64,000 nt of DNA. It comes from Anastrepha obliqua. Lineage: Eukaryota > Arthropoda > Insecta > Diptera > Tephritidae. Every line of letters begins with the position of its first letter. The first letter of the stretch is position 1. The stretch lies in NCBI RefSeq assembly GCF_027943255.1, contig NC_072893.1, positions 4,650,001-4,714,000 of the forward strand, read 5' to 3'. Below the pieces are notes generated by a model. It was not told the origin of the DNA. It was given only the letters and a program-made list of their open reading frames with translations, and ran no database searches. Shown in pieces: positions 30,146 to 40,939 of the stretch. A program made the translations under genes and the position numbers.

Positions 30146-31448
30146 CGAGATGTGTTCAAAAAGTATCGCGAATTTTGTGTCTTTTAAAAAATTATTTATT
30201 TATTCATTAATATCTATTTTGTCCCCTTCAAATTAATCCACATGAGATATTATGCCCTTGTGCCAAGGCTTTTCCCATTCTTCGAAGCACTTCAAGAAAT
30301 CATTTTTTTTACCTTGTTCAGCTCCTTCTTTGATGGAGCTTCGTCTTTATCTCGTCAATCGTAGCGTAGCGTCGTCCTTTCGTGGGTCTCTTCAGTTTCG
30401 GGAACAAGAAAAAGTCACAGGGGGCCAGATCTGGGGAATACGGTGGCTGTGGCTGTGGCATCATTAGTGTGTTGTTTTTGGTCAAAAAGTTGCGCACAAG
30501 CAACGATGTGTGAGCAGGGGCGTTATCGTGATGCAAGAGCCAATTTTTGTTCTTCCACAAATCCGGGCGTTTCTGGCGGATTGCTTCCCGCAAATTGCGC
30601 ATTACTTGCGAGTAATATATGCCTTATCGACCATTTTACCCTGTGGCAAGAACTCATGGTGCACAACGCCCCTGCAATCGAAGAAAACAGTAAGCAAAAC
30701 TTTTACATTCGACCGAACTTGGCGCGCTTTTTTCGGTCTTGGTTCGTGTGTCAGCTTCCATTGTGATGATTGAGCTTTAGTTTCGACGTTATAACCATAA
30801 ATCCACGATTCGTCACCAGTTATGACCCTCTGGAGCAAATTTGGGTCATCGCGGACAGAGTCCAACATCTCATTAGCAATGTTCATGCGATGCTGCTTTT
30901 AGTCGAAATTGAGCAGCTTTGGTACGAATTTCGCGGCGACCCATCTCATGCCCAAATCATTGAAAAAAATAGAATGGTACGAGCCAATCGACACGTCTAG
31001 ATTCTCAGCAACTTCTCTACCGGTGATTCGACGATTGGCCAATACCATTTTCTTCACTTCATCAATTTTTTCGTCTGTTGTTGAAGGGCTCGGGCGTCTT
31101 GCACGCTTTTAGTCGTTCACATTTTCTCAGCCTTCTGAGAACATTTTGTACCACTGGTAAACGTTGCTTTGGTCCAAAGTAGCTTCTCCGTATGACACAG
31201 TCAACATTTCACACACAATTTTATACAGGTTCTTTGATCCGTCATTTTGAATAGGTAAAAATTTAAGACAAGCGGAAACTCGTGCGAGCAAAGCAGTTGT
31301 CAACATTTAACTGAACATTTAAAATGGCCGAACTCGTCGGCATGAGTGAGAGAAATGAGTACCAACATATCGCCACAAAAAAATCGAAATTCGAATACAC
31401 GAAACCTGTGAAAATTCAAAATTCGCGATACTTTTTGAACACACATCG
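30146..31448 (-). mobile_element. Full-length mariner transposon (1.30 kb) with TA target duplication
   Basis: The ends are inverted repeats: CGAGATGTGTTCAAAAAGTA on the left and, read inward, CGATGTGTGTTCAAAAAGTA on the right. Both continue TCGCGAATTTT. TA dinucleotides at 30144-30145 and 31449-31450 are the target duplication. Size and ends are typical of mariner. The right target TA lies only 3 bp from the left target TA of the next mariner. Confidence 0.92.
30233..31250 (-). pseudogene. mariner transposase, frameshifted, DD34D type with a 2-residue insertion
   Basis: The N-terminal helix-turn-helix region (YKIVCEMLTVSYGEATL, VYQWYKMFSEG) ends in a stop and is followed by DEVKKMVLANRRITGREVAE. 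Then come frame 30886-30602 with ITGDESWIYGYNVETKAQSS (first catalytic Asp in GDESW) and frame 30602-30318 with LHHDNAPAHTSLLVR and YSPDLAPCDFFLFPKL. Normally 34 residues separate the second and third Asp. Here PQPQPPYS adds Gln-Pro, giving 36. The C-terminus (CFEEWEKPWHKGI-like) is in yet other frames. Not translatable as one protein. Confidence 0.88.
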
Positions 31449-31455
31449 TATTCTA

Positions 31456-32722
31456 AAGGGGGGTTAAATTTTAAAAGCCGATGTTGAATGTACACCACAC
31501 CTAAATGTGAAGCTCTTTTCTGCATTTCATTTGACATTTTGACTCAATTTTAACCATGGAAAGATACATAATCAAGCAACGCGTTAAAATTATTCAGGCT
31601 TATTATGAAAACGGGCGTTCAAATCGAAATACACAGCGCGCACTTCGTGATTTTTTCGGTCAATTTAATCATCCAAATGTGCATACAATCGGAAAAATTG
31701 TGCAAAAGTTTGAGCAAGCCGGGTCCGTAGGAGATGTGAAAACACCAGTGCATGCTCGTACAGCTCGTACTGCAGAAAATATTGCTGCTGTTCACGATAG
31801 GGTGGTTGAAGAGCCGTCCACCTCAACTCGTCGTCGTGCCCAGCAATTGCACCTCTCTCGCTCGTCGTTGATGAACTTTATGTACAAAGACTTGCATTTA
31901 CACGCTTACAAGGTGCGATTGACCCAAGAACTAAAGCCGCTTGACCATTTCAGGTGTCGCTAATTGTCACAATGGTGGCAGGAAATGGCAAAAGTGAATG
32001 ACCGATTTTCGAAGAAAATCATCTTCAGTGATGAGGCACATTTTCACCTCAGTGGATTTGTCAATAAGCAGAATTGCCGCATTTGGGCGAATGATAATCC
32101 GAGAGTGATTGCCGAAAAATCAGTGCACCCACAAAAAGTGACTGTTTGGTGCGGTTTATGGGCCGGCGGCATCATTGAGCCGTATTTTTTCCAAAATGAG
32201 CCCGGTCAGGCAGTTACTGTGAATAGTGTTCACTATCGTGAGATGATAACGAACTTTTTATGGCCCGAATTAGAAGATATGGATGTGGACGATATGTGGT
32301 TTCAACAGGACGGTGCCACTTGTCACACAGCCAACGAAACAATGGCTCTTTTGCGCGAAAAATTTCATGACCGAATAATCTCACGTCGCGGCGATGTCAA
32401 TTGGCCGCCAAGATCATGTGATTTTACACCGTTTGACTTCTTTCTTTGGGGTTATTTAAAGAAGTACACCTCGATAAGCCAGCAACAATTCAAAAGTTAA
32501 AGGATGAGATAATTCGGCACATTAACGGCATAGAACCTCAATTATGCCTCAGCGTTATCAAAAATTTGGACCATCGAATGGAGGTGTGCCGGCGAGGCCG
32601 CGGCGGCCATTTGTTATTGAACCATACCAATATTATCATAATAAATAGAAATGACAATAATTTCCTAAAGAAATTGTATTTTATTCAAAATCAACACCGG
32701 CCCTTGAAACTTAACCACCCTT
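31456..32722 (+). mobile_element. Full-length DD41D (rosa-like) mariner transposon (1.27 kb)
   Basis: The left end AAAGGGGGGTTAAATTTTAA and the right end, read inward, AAAGGGTGGTTAAGTTTCAA continue similarly into GGCCGGTGTTGA-like sequence. This gives about 35 bp inverted repeats with several mismatches. TA target duplications lie at 31454-31455 and 32723-32724. Confidence 0.92.
31556..32640 (+). pseudogene. DD41D mariner transposase, one stop and one frameshift
   Basis: ATG at 31556. The N-terminal domain reads RVKIIQAYYENGRSNRNTQR and the second helix-turn-helix ENIAAVHDRVVEE...RRRAQQLHLSRSSL. A TAA at 31961-31963 interrupts the frame, which then continues with KIIFSDEAHFHLSG (first catalytic Asp), VWCGLWAGGIIEPYFF, WFQQDGATCHTANET (second) and RSCDFTPFDFFLWGYL (third), with 41 residues between the last two. 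A frameshift near 32460 moves the C-terminus (KPATIQKLKDEIIRHING, CRRGRGGHL) to another frame. Two lesions in an otherwise complete gene indicate moderate age. Confidence 0.9.
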
Positions 32723-32724
32723 TA

Positions 32725-34299
32725 CAACTAACTAAAAAAACAATCCTAAAAAAGCAAAATATACAACTTTTTCATTATTTTTGTCTTAATATGTATTGTA
32801 TATGTATATGTATATGTATATTATTGGTAATTAAGTAAAGGTATTTTCACCGTGAAACATTTTTTTCAACGCTTTTTCAATTTTCAAAGAGTTAATAAAA
32901 TTGAAAATCAAAGAGTTAATACAATTTTAGAATATCTCAAAATAACTCGAAGAAGTTTTCTTTTAAAATGAATGCACTAAAATTAAATGCATTACTTGAA
33001 CTAAACTCTTTTACAGCTTTTAGTTGGTAAATACATAAGTAAAATAGCCTCTAAACTTCAGCTGAAAGTAACAGCAGCAACTGTATCGATGACATGAATC
33101 TGCACATGTAAAGTGTTTTGTTGCCGTGTATTGCACCAACACTCTTTAAGTGACCCAAACAGGTGGAGCAGATAACACATAACAGCGTTTGAAAGTGCAA
33201 ACAGTAACATGACAACAGCAACAAATAGCAACAGCATGATGTGCCAACAACAAGGCCAATAAAGTTTCATCTGAAAGCAAAATTTCAACACCCGTCATTT
33301 CAAATCGTTTAAGGCTACCCGAGGAAAAACAGAAGCAAAGGGGTTGCAAGACGAAAAGTGTAAGTGAATCGAAGATTGCTTGGGTTGCGAGGAGGGCTTG
33401 TGAATGTGCAGGTCGAATTGGGTAATGGGAACGGGGCCACCTGCATTTTTCCATGAAATTGTGCGCTTCTTCCATTGAATTGCTGCTCTTCGTATCATTT
33501 CTTCTTGTTTACTGATACATTTGCTTTCTTTATGTTGCCTCACCTGATGAGTTGAAATGAAAATAATGGAATACATTCCGTACATGTCGGTAAACGTGAA
33601 TACTGAAAAAAAGTAATAAAGAAAGCTGGCGTAAAACTTCCAGTTGAGGATATGCGGGAGCATATGTGAATAAGAATGGTATATTGTACAATTTTGATTC
33701 GTTTAAAAAGCTGGCTAGGCCTGGATTAATAAATTTTAACAACAATGTCTAAGTTAAAAGAGTTTTTTCATAAAAACCATCGTCCTTTGACAGACGTTCA
33801 AAGGTGTAATACACAAAAGTAAGAGTTTAAATTTGATAGTATTTTAAATCACTTCTCTCTAAGAAACCGTTAAAGTTCTAGTTGGGGAAAAAGTATTTAT
33901 ATTTTGTTCGCGTAGAGTTTGTCATGAAAATCTATGAAGCGAACTTTTGTTGGTTGTGTAGAAAATAAACTAAAAGGAGCGAATGCAGTATCATCTCCAA
34001 AGCAGCGTCCTTAATCTTCGTGCAGCTAGTTTATGTACCACATCATGTGCAGTTAGTTTTTAGTTGATTACCAGGTTATTCGATAAGTTTTGCCGTTCGA
34101 TAAGAAAAACACAATTTTATTGCTTGAAAAATACTTTAATGTTCAGTACAGTCTCTCTCAGCATCAGTACGCTTGTTCCGGCGAGATTCCAATTTATGTA
34201 TTCCATCCTTGAAGTGAGAATCTGGATACGCTCCCACTGCTTTATGACCTCATCATTTCATGAACAACGCTTTCTACGCATGCATTTGGTTAGATCTGG
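32725..34299. other. 1.6 kb without recognised features
   Basis: TATATGTATATGTATATG repeats near 32797-32818. Overlapping short minus frames at 33058-33745 have no known domain. Confidence 0.5.
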
Positions 34300-34770
34300 A
34301 AACAGATGGATCTATAACACTTTGATACGTCCGGTTCTTAGTTATGTTACTGAAATCTGAACACTGAAAGTTAATGATATAAATCGGCTATTGATATTTG
34401 AAAGAACCATAATGGGAAAAATCTACGGTCCTTATCGGCCTGTAAACGGCACGTATCGCATCCGTTACAACAACGAAACTGAAAACCTTATTGATGGTGA
34501 AAATGTGATACGTTTTATTAAAGCGCAGTGGATTAGATGGATTGGCCACATCATAAGAATGCCCGACGAAAGAATTCAAAAAAGGGTGTTTACTTTGCGT
34601 CCAATTTGAAAGAAGAAAGGGAGACCGACCAAGAAAGAGATGGCTTGATGACGTAGAAGCAGACTTAAAAGCGATGAACGTTCGCAATTGCAGATATGAG
34701 GCAAAAGGGAGACTGAATTGGAGAAGTATTGTTGATGAAGCTATGGTCGACCACAGACTGTAAAGCTGAG
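34300..34770 (+). pseudogene. RTE-like non-LTR retrotransposon, RT C-terminus
   Basis: IYNTLIRPVLSYVTEI (34312-34359), then a frame with INRLLIFERTIMGKIYGP, YRIRYNNETENLI, IKAQWIRWIGHIIRMPDERI and, past a frameshift near 34610, the signature KGRPTKKEMA and WLDDVEADLKAMNV (about 34625-34680). An INWRSIVDEAM-like ending closes at about 34760. This is the complete C-terminal third of an RTE-like polymerase with few lesions. Confidence 0.85.
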
Positions 34771-34784
34771 CGAGCGAGAAAGAG

Positions 34785-35300
34785 AAAAACAGATGGAAAT
34801 CGCTAGTGGCCAAATCTAACAATTCAAACTTTAATTCATTGACTTTAGCCATTGTCAAAAAGCTCTTGTGACTTGGTTCATTGTCCTGATAAAAAATAAT
34901 TTTGTTTTTTTTTCTTTTGCAAACTGGGTCTTTTTTTACGAAGTTTTTCCTTCGGCTGGTTTAAGGAGTTGCAATAATATTCAAAATTTATTGTTTTACC
35001 AGTTTTCAAATAATCAATAAACGAAATTCCTCTTGGTTGATTTCTGCACTCGAACTCATTTCGGAGCCGAAGAACCAGGTTCACACCGCTCTTTAGCCTC
35101 CTGGTTTGATTTAAGACCATGGTGATAGACCAAGTCTCATCTATAATGATCCACACACGAAACCCACTTTATTCTTTCGAAAACGCTCTAAATGCTGCTG
35201 AAAAAGTCACATTCGAATGTGTTTTCGTTCCATTGTTAGCGAAACCCAATACTTTAGTGGGACAAAGTTGGATTGCTTTATTCACAAAAACTGTTGGATG
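34785..35300 (-). pseudogene. mariner transposase remnant (third subfamily)
   Basis: The minus-strand frame 35156-34878 reads MWIIIDETWSITMVL (first catalytic Asp), GISFIDYLKTGKTINFEYY and EKLRKKRPSLQKKK. In another frame follow DNEPSHK and LTMAKVNELKFELLDLATSD with FHLF. The usual PHPPYSP block before the third Asp is deleted. No terminal repeats identified. It abuts the RTE-like fragment on the opposite strand. Confidence 0.78.
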
Positions 35301-36394
35301 AGAAACGAAGAATATGACGCAGCATTATAATCTTGCTAAACGGTTACAAATTCTTCTAGAACTAAATAAATATCGCCGGTATGAGAGAAATTTTTCAGTC
35401 CCCGATTAATAACTAAACTCTCGGAAGTTGGATAGTCGCTTTGTAAAGTGAGCATAATATTTAATTACTAAAATTGTTTTACAGTTATCCTCAATTTGTC
35501 TGAAAAGACTGTTGCACTAAATTTCCTAGTTTCCTTAATTAAATAGAAAAAAATGCTTCAAAGCATGCCTTTTCTCCGCTGAATTAACCTTACCTCCCTC
35601 TGACTCTTGTCAGCAATCGCAATTCAAGTTATTTTTCGCACGCTTTAAGGAAAGTAGATTAATTTTTAATATTCTTAAAGCATTTTTAGTGTCTATGCTT
35701 GCTAAATCACTTTAAAGGAACCAAATACAAATTAAGGTACAACAACAAGCCACAGCGTAAACACCTCCTGTGTGATTTCCTCACCCAATTTCCCCCAACC
35801 CCAGTTGACTGCTCATGCTTCTGTTACCTGTCTACCTCTCAGTCTGTCAGCTGTAAATTGCTTGTCTACAAGTTTGCCAAGAAAAAACAAACTTTTCCTA
35901 GACACTGTGTTTGGTATTGTTGCAGTCATTCAAGTTTATTTAAATTTTCAGTATTGGAGAGCAAATGCTCTTCCTTAATTTAATTATCTGCCAAGGCATT
36001 GCCTTCTACTTTTATACGCGTGCAAAGTTTAATTAAAATTTCAAATACTCTGCATAGATAACAAATACAAAAGACGGAAAGAATTTAATCTGCTGTACTT
36101 TTAAAGTTGGTTAACATAATTTTTGGTATTACCTTCTATGTACGGCTTTCTAAATGTTTCCTGGTTTAAGGACTTTTAATGCTGTTTAACTCACAGTCAG
36201 CGCAAATATAAGAGAAGTTGTTTTTATATTTGATATTTGTATTTGTAACTTCTAAGTATGCATTTTTTATCTCGAGCCTTATAAATTGCTAGGGACTAGG
36301 TCTTACTTATATGTACGAGTATATGAAAGAAAATATCTTCGAACTAAAACTAGCAAGTAAATGATGGAGTTCTTCGCACTCAGTATACAGCTGA
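35301..36394. other. 1.1 kb without recognised features
   Basis: No domain or repeat found. Confidence 0.5.
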
Positions 36395-37130
36395 GTATTT
36401 ATTGCAGTCAAGGCCTAGGTAAGTAAATGAAATGGTCGAAGTACCAGACTGACACTGCCCAAATAGCACCGAAGCGTCGTTTTGATACCATTTCGAAAAC
36501 TTCAATGGGCAGATATCTACAGCCAACCAAGGCTTTGATGTAACGGAGAACATCGATGAGATTTAGTTGGCGCGCTATCCCAGGCTATCGAAGAAAGGAG
36601 CATCCAGTGACCTATATCATCTGGCTGGAAAAACCGGACATTCGCAGAGGAGGTGCTCAATAGTCTCCTTCTCTGAAAGCTCCCCACAGCTTCTGCAATG
36701 CAGATTAAGTGGTGAACTCAGCTTTTCTGCATGAGTCTGGACCCCTCAATGACTGCCAACCACAGTAACAAGTTTGAAAATTGAATGGCGTGGCGTCCCT
36801 AAGACTTTCTGCGTTCTGCGTCTATTATACTGACGCCTTCGGATTTTCAAAATATCAAATGAAGAAATGGTGTTCCCCTGACCTGCGCTTTTCTAAGAAA
36901 TAAGTCGTGCGATTCCCCCTTAACAGTCAGAGGGATGTCGATGACCAGATGGTAGACTTTTGAGGCCAATTCAGTCGCCCTTTCCTTGCAAGCTCATCTG
37001 CATTTTCATTATCCTCCATGTTCCTATGTCCTAGAACCCATATCAGAGAAATGTTGGCTGCACACCCAAGAGCCTTGATCTCCTTACAGGAGTTGAGCAG
37101 ATTGGATCTGCACAGAAGTCTTTGATTTAG
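36395..37130 (-). pseudogene. R1/LOA-like non-LTR retrotransposon (family C), RNase H end to C-terminus
   Basis: Minus strand: CRSNLLNSCKEIKAL, then the last RNase H motif ISLIWVLGHRNMEDNENADE (about 37060-37000) and LARKGRLNWP. Next are a post-RNase H region, THAEKLSSPLNLHCRSC (about 36720-36680), EKETIEHLLCECPVFPAR, and the C-terminal YIKALVGCRYLPIEVFEM (about 36510). The Cys/His spacing is that of R1/LOA-type ORF2. The C-terminal block is shared with the copy ending near 53400. The PGH motif is LGH here; frameshifts present. Confidence 0.82.
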
Positions 37131-38017
37131 GAATATTAAAATTTACGACATTGCTGAATCTCATTAAAATCCGAATGATGAATTTCATTACAATGTTGTC
37201 CCTAAAGATCGAGCATTTCCATCAACTTTGTTCTATCATCCCAAAATTGTACATCCTTCTAATTGAACAAGAAGAGCAGCACTGACAATAACAACAACAC
37301 AACCATAAGAATAGCATTAACTAACCCCTAACGGCCGAAAGGTCCTGCTACGGGGATATGAAAATTCAGTTTTCATTTAATTTATTTATCATCGCTGTAG
37401 TTTTCTTTAACAAATATTGCAACCGTCCGTTGCTCTCGGCCGTGTATTATGTGATTTTTATGAAAAAAAAATTGTCTGTCTTCTTGAGGTAAAATTTTCG
37501 AAATAATCCAAGCTTTTAGCATCTAACCTATTGATATTTTCATGTACTGATAAAAAGTTTCCTCGCTATTAAATGAGAGATATTTTAACTTAAGTTGAGA
37601 AATAATACATCAATTCCTTTGGCCGGGACCTTTAGGTTCACTATAATGTCAAACACGTTTTTCCAGCTTGTTCTAGCTTTAGGCGCAACGCCAAGTCTCT
37701 AGGGCAGTATTTTTAATAAATATTGCACTTTAAAATAATAATTAGTACCGATCTAAAAATTGTTGCCTGAAAAATAATTTTCAAAAGTTTTGTGGTAAAT
37801 CTCCGCTTATACTTCGGAAAGGAACGGGTACTCTTCTTTGATGCGTAAAAATGAAGTAATAGTAACAACAATAAAATTTGTCGTTATAAGAAAGCAAATG
37901 GCAAATTACAACACAAGGTTTCCACCTGGTACCGTGAAAACCACCCAATTTTTAAGATTACATCGCCCACCAGTGTCATTTCTGACTTAATGGGTTAATG
38001 AATAAGTAAGATTCTCA
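37131..38017. other. 0.9 kb without recognised features
   Basis: No domain or repeat found. Confidence 0.5.
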
Positions 38018-38576
38018 TAAAGGGTTTTCCAAATAGAGGCGTTATTTTTATATACAAAGAAAAATGGTATTTTTTAATATAAATAATCGGATGTTTATTT
38101 CAATATAAAGAGGAAGGTATGCCGTTGATAATGGAAAATAACCTCAAGCAAATGACCACCACGACCACGCTTACAGGACAATATACTTTTCATGAAATTT
38201 TTCATAACCGAATTTCAAAGTGGCTGCCCTATGTCCTCGATAGCCTCACGAACTCCACCGTTGAGTGCTTGAATCGACACTGGGCTGTTGGCATAGACCT
38301 TCTCTTTCACGTGGCTCCAAAAAAAAAGTCTCAAGGTGTTAAATCACAAGATCTCCGTGGCCAATTGTGATTACCTCTTCGAGAGATAACTTGGTCCGGA
38401 AACTTTTTATGTAAAAGATCAACGGTGTCGTTGCTTGTGTGGCATGTAGCGCCGTCTTTTTGAAAATAAACGTTGCCCACATGAATATCATCCAATTCCG
38501 GCGATAAAAAATCGTTAATCATTTCTTGATAGCGCAATCAATTCACCTGTAACACCTGTTATTGGAAAACCCTTTA
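38018..38576 (-). mobile_element. Internally deleted DD41D mariner (559 bp) with both ends
   Basis: The ends are inverted repeats AAAGGGTTTTCCAAATAGAG (left) and AAAGGGTTTTCCAATAACAG (right, read inward), with TA at 38018-38019 and 38575-38576. The minus strand keeps only the C-terminal part: a frame from 38537 with MINDFLSPELDD, YFQKDGATCHTSNDT, RSCDLTP, a stop, then DFF and a degraded tail. About 0.7 kb, including the first catalytic Asp and the DNA-binding region, has been lost. Sequence and ends match the remnant at 11278-11777, so both are one family. Confidence 0.9.
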
Positions 38577-40599
38577 TATGAGTTGAGAATTTTTTTTCCA
38601 GAGAATCGAGAATTTTTTGTGGTCCATGTACATACGAGTCCATTGTCAATTGATTGATAGCGTTTGGTTCTTCACCTCTCTAAAAATCGTGCAAGTATTA
38701 TACGAATTTATTTTTCATCTGTAAGCACAAAAATTTGGCAGCCGAAGATTTGAAAAAAAACTGTTGTGCAAACAAATTTTTGTTTCGTGGGAGCTTTGAG
38801 CCATATGAATACAAAAGGCAGCTTGAAAACCAGCTATGATTTGCAACTAGAAGGCCTTCATGTAGCCGTTACTAGTGAAATAGGGATCTTTATCAACGAA
38901 ATTTTCTTTTTCTGAAACGCAGACGAGGTTCTCCAAGGTACTTGCGTATCCGAAGCTATTACACTTACAATTTACAAGCTAACAAAATTAAACTACTAAC
39001 CAACTCATTCACTTCGTTTTATATTTTCATTGTGAAAAACTTACGCAACTCCTATTGGAAGCAACGGTTGTATAACAATTGATTTTCAATGTATATTCAA
39101 TCAATTCAAATTACTGTTCAAGTAACGAGGCATTTGATTAACTAATTTTACTCCTGTTGCGGCTTACTCGCCACTTATCTATCAGTTTCCCTTCTTTAAA
39201 TCTTTTAACCATTACTTCACCGCTATTCATGTACTTGCCTTGTTTTCCACTCTCCATGTGATTAATCGGCATTTCATCAGCAAGCCTGCAATTCAATTTA
39301 CACACACACCGAATTGTTCTCTTAATTTGTCTCGATTTGCATTCATTAAAAAATTTAAATTGCAGCACTTCGGGAATTCCTATACTTAACTGTCTGTGAC
39401 AACGATTTTTATAGTTACAGCGCAAATGTAATTTCCTCTTGAACATCGCTCACTCGCACAGCTCCTTGTGGCCCTTAAACTGTAGTCTGTCTGTAAAAAG
39501 TCGCGTTTATTTGGCCTGGCGGACTGCAAGCGCCATTCAATTAAGATGAGTATCTAAAATTAAACTCAGGACAAGTGATGGAAGCAGAGCAAGCTGCGAC
39601 GACTGCAATTTGCGGGCGTAAAGTTAGGAAAGTGACTTTGAAAGAAAGAAGAGAGATAAAGGGAAGAGGAGAAAGATCAAGCTACGTAGTGACTTTCTAA
39701 TATCAATGAAAATGGCTCAAAGAAAATTAATTTAATCATGTTGTTCATTATTCTTTTGTTTATATATTTTAAAGGCAAACCGAATTTGCTGATTTTATCT
39801 TCGTTGTGAGAATCTTATGTTTACACACAACTGCTTATGTGTGTATGTGGGTTTCTGTACACATTTGCTTCCTTCCGGCCTTGTCACAGAGTTTCGCTAC
39901 TCTTTACTACCTCACCTCACCTTTCCGTTGCGCCTTGCATGTGATTTATGGGTGTTTGTGAATTACTTTATACTCTGAAATGGGGCTGACAATTAAAAAA
40001 ACATTTCAAAAATGAGAAAACCGTTACAAGGGCAAAAGTAATCAAAGCATCGGATTTTTTCCATTTCCAACAGTTTCCGCTCATTAGCATTTCATTTGAT
40101 GACTACGCAATGACAACATAAAACATTCATTATGTTGGAATAAATATATAAAAACCCATAAAATAATAAATATTGTGAAATACAAATATACACAATTATG
40201 CTTATAAATGACGTAAAACAAAAATAAAAATAAACAAAATTTAAAACTGAATATTTTTTCAAACAAGTAACATAAATTTCTACACTGGCAATTAGACTAA
40301 ACTTTTCAAAGCTCAAAAACAAAATTAGTTCACTGGCACCATTAAAGAGCGTATTTGCATATAAAGAAATTTTCTTGGGTATACTTGCCAAATCAGCTAT
40401 CCATGTATAGGTCAGATCAGAATAAATTGTTTCCCATGCAAGCGCCCGCTTGGACATAGAATCAAATTCATCCATTGTGATGCTATAAAGAGAAACAAAT
40501 TGAGGGAGAAGAACCGAACATCGAAGAAAAAAAGGAAGAATCCGTGGATTAGAGAAGAATGATGACCAAATGGTGGCTATTTACATTTGAGTTAACCGC
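38577..40599. other. 2.0 kb without recognised features
   Basis: AT-rich. Minus-strand frames at 39138-39446 and 40092-40475 have no known domain. Confidence 0.5.
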
Positions 40600-40880
40600 T
40601 TTAAGCTGCTCATGAAAATCGCCAGGTGTCTACTGCTGATATAGTAGGTTTAAAATATCCGCAGGTGTAGCAAACAAGTGATACCCAACATTTCTGAATC
40701 TTAGCAAGACGAGAGAAGGACAGCTGAGGAGAAGTTGCTGAGATGATTCCACCTCATCCTCCAGACAGCGTCTGCGGAAAGGACTTGAATAAATCCCTTC
40801 GCATGGCTACCTAACGGACTATGCCCAGTAAGGACATCCATCAAATTTGAGAACAGCAGCTTAAGCTGTAAGCCTTAGAA
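40600..40880 (-). pseudogene. Short R1/LOA-like non-LTR remnant (Cys/His tail)
   Basis: Minus strand from about 40870: LLFSNLMDVLTGHSPLGSH, AKGF, then in a shifted frame CRRCLEDEVESSQQLLLSCP and ADILNLLYQQ. It shows the TGHxxLGxHA...CxxC...CP pattern of R1/LOA-type C-termini. It lies head to head with the plus-strand element from 40940. Confidence 0.75.
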
Positions 40881-40939
40881 GTTTTTTCGAGTGCCACGAT
40901 AAAAATTTCTATTATTTATTTATTATTCCGTTTATTATT

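Noticed and set aside
33058..33745. Cluster of overlapping minus-strand frames
   Set aside because: No similarity recognised; the overlap in several frames suggests chance.
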